Origin: Methylophilaceae bacterium
Lineage (GTDB): Bacteria > Pseudomonadota > Gammaproteobacteria > Burkholderiales > Methylophilaceae
Direction of reading: 5' to 3'
Length of the DNA: 34,990 bases
Assembly: GCA_947451235.1 (NCBI GenBank)
Contig: CANFZA010000014.1
Coordinates: 1-34,990 of the forward strand
Made by a program: the position numbers and the translations under genes. Position 1 is the stretch's first letter. Each line of letters opens with the position of its first letter. Shown here piece by piece: positions 28,795 to 34,990 of the stretch. The notes under the pieces were generated by a model that worked only from the letters and a program-made list of their open reading frames with translations, was not told the DNA's origin and made no database searches.

Positions 28795-29280
28795 ATGCAA
28801 CCCATACAGCTGGATTTAAAGCCCTCAATATTGGCGACAGCCTTATTTATATTGATGAGTATTGGTGCTTTAAGCATTGTAATACTGCTGGACTTTTCTG
28901 GGCTGGTTAATTGGCAGTTTAAGTGTCTACTCAGTGCCATGATTGTAATCTCAGCAACTTATGCAGTGCTTTGTTACGGCTTATTATTGCTACCATGGTC
29001 TTGTGTAGCGCTTAAAGTAAGCATAAAAAATCAGCTGGAATTAGTGCTAAAAAATGGCGATATTCTGGAGGTTGTCGTACAGCCAAGCAGTGTAGTTAGC
29101 TTATATTTAACCGTGCTAAATAGCCGTATAAAAAATGCTGGGCTAATTAATAGCTTGTTTCATCAGCATCATCTTATCTTTTTCGATGCAGTTAATGCTG
29201 ATGATTATCGTCAATTACGCGTTTGGTTGCGTTGGGCGTCTTGCCATTCTGCGGCGATTAAGGAAAGTGCGCCATTGTGA
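28795..29280 (+). CDS. YgfX-like small inner-membrane protein
   Basis: Encodes 161 residues. Two membrane helices lie at about 12-31 and 43-67, followed by a soluble beta-rich part with 'LVLKNGDILEVVVQPSSVVSLYLTVL' and an arginine/tryptophan-rich end 'DYRQLRVWLRWA'. This matches the layout of YgfX (CptA), encoded near ygfZ and sdhE in many proteobacteria; sequence identity is low and the match is by layout and context. E. coli YgfX was reported to affect cell shape through MreB/FtsZ. The last 66 bp overlap the 3' end of mxaL on the opposite strand. sdhE is not adjacent. Confidence 0.65.
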   Translation: MQPIQLDLKPSILATALFILMSIGALSIVILLDFSGLVNWQFKCLLSAMIVISATYAVLCYGLLLLPWSCVALKVSIKNQLELVLKNGDILEVVVQPSSVVSLYLTVLNSRIKNAGLINSLFHQHHLIFFDAVNADDYRQLRVWLRWASCHSAAIKESAPL

Positions 29281-30225
29281 TGTAAGCTCTTTCACTGGAT
29301 GTTTTGGTGTGTAAGCCAAGATGAATAATACGCCAGCAAGGGCCGCTAGAATAAAGCGAATTTCATAGCCTGATTTATCACGTCTAGCGGGTTTTTGTTT
29401 TTTCATAGCGCCCAGCACATCTTGTACGCTATCGCCACGCACATAATAACCACCCACTTCTTTTGCCAGCGTAGTTAAGTAAGCGTCTTCTAATTTAGAC
29501 ATATAACGATCGCTTTCCCCGCCGGCCACACTGTCATTACGTGTGCCGATATTGGCCTCACTAATTTGTGCAATACCCGGTTGCATGGCAAAACTTTCAC
29601 CAGACCAATATCCAATCAACTGATTATGTTCATCTAATTTAGGAATTGGTGCGCCTTTATCACCACCAATGCCGACCATTAACCAACCTTCACCGCCTTG
29701 AAATGCTGTTAAATCTTGTGTATTGAATACGTGTAGTTTTGGCGCTTCTTCACCGTCGGTAAAAAATACCACTTGAGCAGGTTCCGGGAAGGAACGTATT
29801 GTTCTGGCTAAATTTGGCATGCTGTTACGTATACGGCTATTGCCAGACCAAGCAGTGCGCCAGTCTAAGTGGTCTATGGTGTCATTAATAGCATCAAAGT
29901 TTTCACAAACTTCAATTGGCGTGTAGAGCGCTGCAATACTTACACCAGCAAATAAACCGATGCTTACATTGGTACCGCAGGGCAACTCGCCGATAAGTTT
30001 ATGTAAAGTATCTTGCATAAAAGTCATGCGGCTCACAGGCTTGCCGTTTAAACTTTTATCAATCACATTCATGCTTTGTGAAATATCTGCCACAAACATA
30101 TAGCTGTAAATATCACGCTTAATCGGTATTTTAGGATTAAACAAGGCAATAATCAGCAATAGTAACGCGCCTAAAAGTAGCGCAGCATCGTGGCGATGCC
30201 TAAAGTAATTAATTAATTTATGCAT
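29215..30225 (-). CDS. mxaL: MxaL-like von Willebrand factor A protein
   Basis: Encodes 336 residues. Membrane helices near the N terminus (~13-27) and C terminus (~291-308) hold a periplasmic vWA domain between them. The metal-ion site is 'FVADISQSMNV' (DxSxS), with the later 'VVFFTDGEEAP' Asp. In methanol oxidisers MxaA, MxaC, MxaK and MxaL are needed to insert calcium or otherwise activate methanol dehydrogenase. The ATG shares one base with the mxaK stop. The C terminus (RRRMARRPTQPNA) is encoded opposite the end of the ygfX-like gene. No mxaD, mxaE or mxaH follows. Confidence 0.88.
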   Translation of the reverse strand: MHKLINYFRHRHDAALLLGALLLLIIALFNPKIPIKRDIYSYMFVADISQSMNVIDKSLNGKPVSRMTFMQDTLHKLIGELPCGTNVSIGLFAGVSIAALYTPIEVCENFDAINDTIDHLDWRTAWSGNSRIRNSMPNLARTIRSFPEPAQVVFFTDGEEAPKLHVFNTQDLTAFQGGEGWLMVGIGGDKGAPIPKLDEHNQLIGYWSGESFAMQPGIAQISEANIGTRNDSVAGGESDRYMSKLEDAYLTTLAKEVGGYYVRGDSVQDVLGAMKKQKPARRDKSGYEIRFILAALAGVLFILAYTPKHPVKELTSQWRTFLNRRRMARRPTQPNA

Positions 30226-30848
30226 TATGGCAATCCAACTGGAATGCTGCCCATAATCAAGCCTGGTGTGTCACTTTCACCAGCTCCTGGGGTTGGCGTG
30301 CCTGGTAACATGGTTAAAATTCTGTCCATATTATGACGCGCATCCCAAAACGAATTATCTAGCCGCAAAGATTGCTGATAAGCGGTTTTTGCTTGGCGGA
30401 ATAGGTATTCCGCTTCGTCTCGCACTGTCATATTTGCGCCGTTAATCACTAGGCCGCGCCTAAAGAAAATGTTGCCTAAGTTATATTGAATCGCAGATTT
30501 TTGAGTGGTATTTGCTAGGTTGAGTGCTTTGTTAAAGAGCAAGGTTGCTTCTTTGTAGCGTTCATTTTTAGCCAGCCAAAAAGCGGTGGAAAACTTAGCT
30601 TCAAAGCTTTGTAAATCGGTTTTTGGTGGTAAGCCAGCGCTAACCGCAGCATTAAATGCATTAATCTGGTTTATTCGCGTTAACAAGTAGGCCACGTTTA
30701 CCGCAGAACATATTGCGATTATCAGCAGCAACCACGTGATTTTTTTTACAGAAAAGAAATGCGTTATTTTAGCCAGCCATATTCCTAATAATGTAGGATT
30801 TAATGCGCTACTAGTTTTTACATTGATGCTTAATGAGTTTAATGCCAT
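30225..30848 (-). CDS. mxaK: MxaK-like membrane protein with TPR-type segment
   Basis: Encodes 207 residues. One membrane helix (~37-57, ITWLLLIIAICSAVNVAYLL) is followed by a helical repeat region ('FSTAFWLAKNERYKEATLLFNKALNLANT', 'IQYNLGNIFFRRGLV', 'AYQQSLRLDNSFWDARHNMDRIL'), which resembles tetratricopeptide repeats like those in BatC. The C terminus is Gly/Pro-rich. It overlaps the mxaC end by 10 bp and shares one base with mxaL, so the three are tightly coupled. Role in methanol dehydrogenase maturation is by family and position. Confidence 0.82.
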   Translation of the reverse strand: MALNSLSINVKTSSALNPTLLGIWLAKITHFFSVKKITWLLLIIAICSAVNVAYLLTRINQINAFNAAVSAGLPPKTDLQSFEAKFSTAFWLAKNERYKEATLLFNKALNLANTTQKSAIQYNLGNIFFRRGLVINGANMTVRDEAEYLFRQAKTAYQQSLRLDNSFWDARHNMDRILTMLPGTPTPGAGESDTPGLIMGSIPVGLP

Positions 30849-31828
30849 GTTTTAACCTCTAAATATTTCACACCCAATAATAAGCTAATCATCAACGCCG
30901 CGATGATGAAACAAATGTTTGAATATTCGCGACCAGGAATTTTTTCAAAGTATTTGATGGCTTTTTTCTCGCGATTATTAATGTCGTTCATCGCTAATTG
31001 TAATGATTTTGGATCTTCCGCTTCATACGCTTTAAAGGGTGATCTTAACGTGCCAAAAAAATCATTCAGCTCAACCTCTGCAGGCAATGCTGCATTTTCC
31101 GGCCTTACATATTTGGTATCAAAAATACTTAAGCCGCCAGGTTGGCGCAATACAATCCAGTAAAGACTAATATGCAAACGATCAAACCAGTCTTTTATCT
31201 TCTGTTGTGTATTGGCATCCATTCTGCCGGCGCCATCAGAAAGTAAAATCATTGCGCGTGAGCCAGAATCTGGGATTTTGTCGAATAAAGCTGCACCACT
31301 GGTTAGGCCACTACCAATATTTGTTTGAAAAAGTGCATTGCCGCCTGTGGCTTGTACTGCGGCAATAATTGCCTTTTTATTCTCACTTAATGGCAAAACA
31401 TACATGGCTGAGTTACTAAAGGTAATCATGCCGAACATATCTTGTTGGCGAGACTTCACAAAGTCGGTAATTAATCTAGCTGCCGCGACTGATTTTGTTT
31501 CGCCCACTGTGGCATTGCCGTTACCAGTGCTGCCACCAGAAAATGGGTCGTCCATACTCGCGCTACGGTCTAGCACTAAAGCGATTTGTGCGCCTACGCC
31601 TATACGTTCAACTTTTTGCTCATTGGTATGCGGCGCAGCCAAACCTACAATAATAAATACTAGCGTTAACACTGCCAGTACTTTTAACAATAAGCTGATT
31701 AAGTCAGATAAAGGATCTGCTGGTAGCATGTCTACCCAAGAATAGTGTTTCGCATGCGCACGTTGCAGTAATAGCGGTAAAACAACTAATGGCAATAGCC
31801 ATAGTAACCATGGATGTGAAAATGCCAT
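30839..31828 (-). CDS. mxaC: MxaC-like von Willebrand factor A protein
   Basis: Encodes 329 residues with BatA-like layout: two helices at the N terminus (~6-22, 51-70, the second ending before AAPHTNEQK), a vWA domain with site 'LVLDRSASMDDP' and 'MILLSDGAGRMD', and a C-terminal helix (~305-322). The domain is exposed to the periplasm. In mxa clusters this gene lies between mxaA and mxaK, as here. It starts 3 bp after mxaA and overlaps mxaK by 10 bp. Confidence 0.88.
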   Translation of the reverse strand: MAFSHPWLLWLLPLVVLPLLLQRAHAKHYSWVDMLPADPLSDLISLLLKVLAVLTLVFIIVGLAAPHTNEQKVERIGVGAQIALVLDRSASMDDPFSGGSTGNGNATVGETKSVAAARLITDFVKSRQQDMFGMITFSNSAMYVLPLSENKKAIIAAVQATGGNALFQTNIGSGLTSGAALFDKIPDSGSRAMILLSDGAGRMDANTQQKIKDWFDRLHISLYWIVLRQPGGLSIFDTKYVRPENAALPAEVELNDFFGTLRSPFKAYEAEDPKSLQLAMNDINNREKKAIKYFEKIPGREYSNICFIIAALMISLLLGVKYLEVKTWH

Positions 31829-31831
31829 GGT

Positions 31832-32830
31832 TTAAGACTCCGACTTTTTAACCGATGCTTGTGGCGTTAAGCCACGCTCACAATCACGGCAACGGCGGGT
31901 AAATTCACGCAGCCATTTTTGTGGATTGTTACCTACATCATGCGCCGCGTTAGGTTCAAAGTTCACTTGGCGTGATAAGCTAAAAAACTGCTGAATCTCG
32001 GCTGCCATAGGTGAGAAGTTTGGTTTTTGTGCAATAAATACTGAAACGTTAGTGCTGAATACGCTCATGTTCGCACTGGTATTCAAAGAGCCATGTACTG
32101 TCGCAATGCCTTGTTTTAAGCCTTCTGGTGTCGTCGGTAATTTACCTAATGCGCGATATGTTTTAGCAAAAGTGCCGCCCATGCGTGGCAACCAAGCGCG
32201 CTGACCTAAAATATAAAGCAAACCTAGCAGGCTAATCGCAAGAAAACCTATCGATATTTTTAACCATTTATTTTCTTTTACATTACTTAATAAAAGTGGG
32301 CCACGTAATGGGCTCATATTGTTTTCAATTTTCACTTGGCCAAATATTGCAATCGGCGAAATAGCAATATCTAAACTAGGTATGCGATATTTTACTAAGT
32401 CATTACTATCTTTTGTGTTGATTAGATTGAGGTATTCAGGCCCTAATGCAGCATTTTTAGCTACTACGTTATTGGTGAAAATCTGGTAAGCCAATTTGAT
32501 GTTAAAAGTAGTGCTATCTTTACGCTCTTTTTTTGTATGGCTAACACTTTTAAGCTCAATGCCTATCACTTGGCCTTTATAGCGTTTTTCGTAACCAGTA
32601 ATTGGTAGCGAAGTTTCAATTAGTTTGTAAGGCGCTTTAATGGTTAAAATTACTTCACGCTCAATAATGTCGCCAACGGTGTAACCCACCAGCCTTACCG
32701 GATCTACAGTATTAATGCTCACTATGCCTTCAGCAACATCGGGCAGATTTTGACTGTCGACAGCAAAGGCAGTTTGCGGCGCAAAATTTAGTGCGAGCGC
32801 TAAATAAACAAGACGAATAATTTTTTTCAT
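31832..32830 (-). CDS. mxaA: MxaA-like periplasmic/membrane maturation protein
   Basis: Encodes 332 residues. A signal peptide (cleavage near AFA|VD, residue ~23) is followed by a periplasmic beta-rich domain (GYTVGDIIEREVILTIKAP), a membrane helix (~191-210, ISIGFLAISLLGLLYILG) and a cytoplasmic C-terminal part with 'WLPRMGGTFAKTYRALGKLP' and a CRDC motif. Family members are needed for an active calcium-containing methanol dehydrogenase. The start codon is directly preceded by a 14-bp tandem array; no strong Shine-Dalgarno is visible there. Confidence 0.87.
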   Translation of the reverse strand: MKKIIRLVYLALALNFAPQTAFAVDSQNLPDVAEGIVSINTVDPVRLVGYTVGDIIEREVILTIKAPYKLIETSLPITGYEKRYKGQVIGIELKSVSHTKKERKDSTTFNIKLAYQIFTNNVVAKNAALGPEYLNLINTKDSNDLVKYRIPSLDIAISPIAIFGQVKIENNMSPLRGPLLLSNVKENKWLKISIGFLAISLLGLLYILGQRAWLPRMGGTFAKTYRALGKLPTTPEGLKQGIATVHGSLNTSANMSVFSTNVSVFIAQKPNFSPMAAEIQQFFSLSRQVNFEPNAAHDVGNNPQKWLREFTRRCRDCERGLTPQASVKKSES

Positions 32831-32886
32831 GGCTTTAGGTTCATGGATTTAGGTTTTTGGCTTTAAGTTTTTGTTTTAAGTTTATT
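32831..32886. repeat. 14-bp tandem array between mxaS and mxaA
   Basis: Imperfect copies of GGMTTTARGTTTTT start at 32831, 32845 and 32859, with a fourth (GTTTTAAGTTTATT) at 32873. The array fills nearly all of the 59-bp spacer, ending exactly at the mxaA start codon on the minus strand. It contains an out-of-frame ATG 14 bp before the mxaA start. Confidence 0.75.
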
Positions 32887-32889
32887 GCG

Positions 32890-33750
32890 TTAAGCAGCTA
32901 CAAATTGGTGGAAATATTCGGTAAGTAAATCGGCATCAAAGTCACCTTCAACATAAAACGGTGGCATATCAAAGCGCATAAATAATTCATATATTTCATT
33001 ACGACGTTTTTCAAATGAAGCAATAATTTTCTCTCGTAACTCTTTACGCAAAAATAGCGTGCGTTGCTCACCAGTTTCAGCATCTGAGACATTGGTTAAG
33101 CCAAATTCTGGTAAGTTTTTATACTCTGCAGAATCCCACAAAACAATCGGCACAATATGATGGCGCAATAAATTAGATAGTGAGTCTTCTAGCAATTGAT
33201 TAGGGATATGAAAATCCGATATCAAAAATACTAGTGATCTTTCCCGTGGTAAATAACGATAAACTTCAGTAATGCCATTGCAATTGACCGGTGCCGGGTG
33301 AAAGTCTTTCAGCGCTTCTGCCATCGCAATGGCGCGGTATGATTTGAATGAAGAGGTGCTAATCCAATCTTCACGTACTACTTCATCAAAACCAATAAAG
33401 CCAAAGGGGTCATGATGCTGGCTAGCCGATTGTGCGATTGATTCAGCAATTTCTGCGGCAAGTTTAATTTTACGTTTTTTAGCGCCAAAATTCATACTGC
33501 CAGACAAATCGCAAATTACATAAACCGGCGTTGCGCTTTTTTGGTTAAAAAGTCGTACATACACTTGCTCAAGCGGGTCGCGTATCGTTTGGCGAATATC
33601 AATGCGACGCGGATCAGGGTAAGAAAGTAGCGTGGTATGCCCACGAAACTCCATACCCATGCCGCGCTGTGTGCTGGCATGCCGACCCGGATGGCGTCCG
33701 CGAGAACGCCAGCCGATGTGGTAGCCAAATGATTTAATGTCTTCAATCAT
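32890..33750 (-). CDS. mxaS: MxaS-like DUF58 protein
   Basis: Encodes 286 residues. It belongs to the DUF58/vWA-like proteins that go with MoxR ATPases: 'MGMEFRGHTTLLSYPDPRRID', the vWA-type site 'VICDLSGSMNFG' (DxSxS), and 'SLVFLISDFHIPNQLL'. No membrane helix, so it should be cytoplasmic and work with the MoxR ATPase encoded upstream. The spacer to that gene is 103 bp and carries a 17-bp tandem array. Confidence 0.87.
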   Translation of the reverse strand: MIEDIKSFGYHIGWRSRGRHPGRHASTQRGMGMEFRGHTTLLSYPDPRRIDIRQTIRDPLEQVYVRLFNQKSATPVYVICDLSGSMNFGAKKRKIKLAAEIAESIAQSASQHHDPFGFIGFDEVVREDWISTSSFKSYRAIAMAEALKDFHPAPVNCNGITEVYRYLPRERSLVFLISDFHIPNQLLEDSLSNLLRHHIVPIVLWDSAEYKNLPEFGLTNVSDAETGEQRTLFLRKELREKIIASFEKRRNEIYELFMRFDMPPFYVEGDFDADLLTEYFHQFVAA

Positions 33751-33787
33751 GGTTGATCGCTGATCGCCTGTTTTAAGTATTAATTGT

Positions 33788-33838
33788 AATTAAGTGCTAA
33801 GTTTAATTAAGTGCTAAGTTTAATTTAGTATTAAGTTT
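33788..33838. repeat. 17-bp tandem array between mxaR and mxaS
   Basis: Copies of AATTAAGTGCTAAGTTT start at 33788 and 33805 (identical) and 33822 (two differences); a fourth begins at 33839 (AATTAAGG). It occupies half the spacer inside the mxa operon. Two perfect copies imply recent duplication or conversion. Confidence 0.85.
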
Positions 33839-33853
33839 AATTAAGGCGCTTAA

Positions 33854-34870
33854 TTACGGCGCAGCAACAGCATTAATAATGCCGGCTAACATTTCACGAG
33901 CAATTTCGGTGCGACGCATTTCATACACCGGGCTAAACACCAATCTATGCGCAACTGTTGAATGGAATACTGCATGAATATCTTCCGGCAATACCGCTGT
34001 ACGCTCGTTTAACCAAGCATTCACACGCGCAGCACGTAACATCATGCTCATGCCGCGAGGGCTGGCGCCAGAAAGTACTAAGCGGTTCATATCAACACCA
34101 GAAACTTTAACGCCGTAATCTAGTGGTGATTTTGTCGCTTTCCAAAGATTTAATGCGTATTTTTTAAGTGTGTCACTGGCTTCAACACTACTTTGAACTA
34201 CGCCAGAAAATGCATTTAATTGGTCAAACTGCAATACATCTGCTTGAACGGTGTTTACCAAGGCATCCACATTATGGAATTTAGTATCAAACACCAAAGC
34301 TTCCATAATTGCATCATCGTTAGGCACAACAATTGGAATTTCCATCATAAAACGGTCGCGGGCAGCAGATGGAATTTCGAAAGTTTCTTCTTTTTCCACT
34401 TGGTTTCTATCGGCAAACACAATCATGTGAGGAAAGTAATGTTCTGAGTTAAAGGCAGACAAACTACGTTCAGCCATTACGCGTAATAATAAAGAGTGAA
34501 CTTGCGGGCGGGCACGGTTAATTTCATTAAAGAAAAATACTGATAAGTTTTCACCAGACATCAATAACGGTCCAGCACTCACGTGAGGTTTGCCATCTTC
34601 ACCAAGATAAGTGTGATACACCAAATCGTTAGGCATTAAGTCAATCGTGCCTTCAATACGTTGATAACCGCCACCAATGCCACGAGTAAATGCGCGTAGT
34701 AATGTGGTTTTACCAACACCCACATCACCTTCAAGCAATACGTGTCCACGTGCAAAAATAGAAGTAGTAATCAAACGTATTGGTGTTTGTTGACCTACAA
34801 CCACTTTATTGACTTCTGATTCTAAGTTAAGCGCATGATTGCGCCAATCTGCCAGCTGACGATCGCTCAT
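33854..34870 (-). CDS. mxaR: MxaR, MoxR-family AAA+ ATPase
   Basis: Encodes 338 residues from ATG 34870 (MSDRQLADWRNHALNLESEV). An earlier ATG at 34924 adds 18 residues of Gln/Ser/Phe-rich sequence, lacks a ribosome site and is less likely. Walker A is 'LEGDVGVGKTTLL', Walker B 'VFFFNEINRARPQ' and the sensor region 'VFADRNQVEKEETFEIPSAARDRFM'. MoxR ATPases act as chaperones with vWA proteins; here the partners are MxaS, MxaC and MxaL encoded downstream. It is the first gene of this leftward run in the window; mxaF, mxaJ, mxaG and mxaI, if present, would lie beyond 34990. Confidence 0.9.
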   Translation of the reverse strand: MSDRQLADWRNHALNLESEVNKVVVGQQTPIRLITTSIFARGHVLLEGDVGVGKTTLLRAFTRGIGGGYQRIEGTIDLMPNDLVYHTYLGEDGKPHVSAGPLLMSGENLSVFFFNEINRARPQVHSLLLRVMAERSLSAFNSEHYFPHMIVFADRNQVEKEETFEIPSAARDRFMMEIPIVVPNDDAIMEALVFDTKFHNVDALVNTVQADVLQFDQLNAFSGVVQSSVEASDTLKKYALNLWKATKSPLDYGVKVSGVDMNRLVLSGASPRGMSMMLRAARVNAWLNERTAVLPEDIHAVFHSTVAHRLVFSPVYEMRRTEIAREMLAGIINAVAAP

Positions 34871-34945
34871 TGAATATTCTCGACTCTTTTGAAATGATTG
34901 AAATTGTTGAAATGATTTATACACATAGTAAACGTTTTTTGATTG

Positions 34946-34969
34946 GGGGTAAACAGATCTGTATACCCC
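34946..34969. promoter_or_regulatory. 24-bp near-perfect palindrome upstream of mxaR
   Basis: GGGGTAAACAGA at 34946-34957 faces TCTGTATACCCC at 34958-34969; only one base pair of 12 fails to match. The centre ACAGATCTGT is a perfect 10-bp palindrome. It lies 75 bp before the preferred mxaR start. No T run follows on either strand, so an operator fits better than a terminator. Confidence 0.55.
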
Positions 34970-34990
34970 TGAGTGAAATTTATTTTAAAA

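Noticed and set aside
28754-28828. Longer N terminus of YgfZ from ATG 28828
   Set aside because: The extra 25 residues overlap the ygfX-like gene start and the family N terminus fits ATG 28753.
30903-31745. Plus-strand open frames inside mxaC
   Set aside because: They are antisense shadows of a gene with clear vWA motifs and lack ribosome sites.
34871-34924. Longer N terminus of MxaR from ATG 34924
   Set aside because: No Shine-Dalgarno sequence and a low-complexity Gln/Phe/Ser stretch; the family-like sequence begins at the ATG at 34870.

Overview
The window looks like chromosomal DNA of a methylotrophic betaproteobacterium of the Methylophilaceae (Methylotenera/Methylophilus type). Three things point there: an electron-transfer flavoprotein (ETF) that closely resembles, from memory, the trimethylamine-dehydrogenase partner of Methylophilus methylotrophus; a three-gene haem-dependent N-demethylase (dimethylamine monooxygenase type); and an mxaRSACKL block for methanol dehydrogenase maturation. 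The housekeeping genes (glyA-nrdR-ribD, pyrG-kdsA-eno-ftsB, ygfZ) fit a betaproteobacterium with moderately low GC. I saw no rRNA, tRNA, CRISPR array or intact transposase gene.

Layout. 1-5602 is methylated-amine catabolism: the 3' part of an LRV-repeat protein, etfB, etfA, a terminator-like hairpin, then dmmA-dmmB overlapping by 4 bp, a MITE/dRS3-like palindromic insertion, and the haem subunit gene. 5664-10089 is signalling: a membrane PAS-only protein divergent from a NarX-like histidine kinase, its NarL-like regulator and an NTF2-like protein. 10178-12611 holds phosphoglucomutase, then a leftward iscX and membrane retropepsin pair. 12912-17189 is glyA, nrdR, a small membrane protein, ribD and tatD. 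17190-17509 holds DnaA-box-like motifs, followed by mtnA and a class II aldolase (probable methylthioadenosine/5'-deoxyribose salvage). 19315-23186 looks like an accessory insert: an unknown protein, a membrane-anchored J-domain protein and a secreted trypsin-like protease. 23187-27650 is pyrG-kdsA-eno-ftsB. ygfZ (leftward) and a ygfX-like gene (rightward) are divergent; the latter overlaps the 3' end of mxaL. 34870-29215 is the leftward mxaRSACKL run.

How the parts fit. ETF collects electrons from a flavin amine dehydrogenase that probably lies just left of the window, while the haem demethylase offers an oxygen-dependent route for secondary amines. The mxa block is a MoxR/von Willebrand A chaperone system that matures methanol dehydrogenase. 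Phosphoglucomutase, enolase, GlyA and RibD are core central metabolism and cofactor synthesis.

The most unusual structure is at two scales. Short AT-rich tandem arrays (periods 10, 13, 14, 17 and 17) sit directly upstream of five separate genes, and several palindromes (MITE with dRS3-like cores, REP-like element, 24-bp palindrome upstream of mxaR) lie in spacers. The best candidate for something undescribed is the J-domain/secreted-protease island; its function is unknown to me and I do not assign one.
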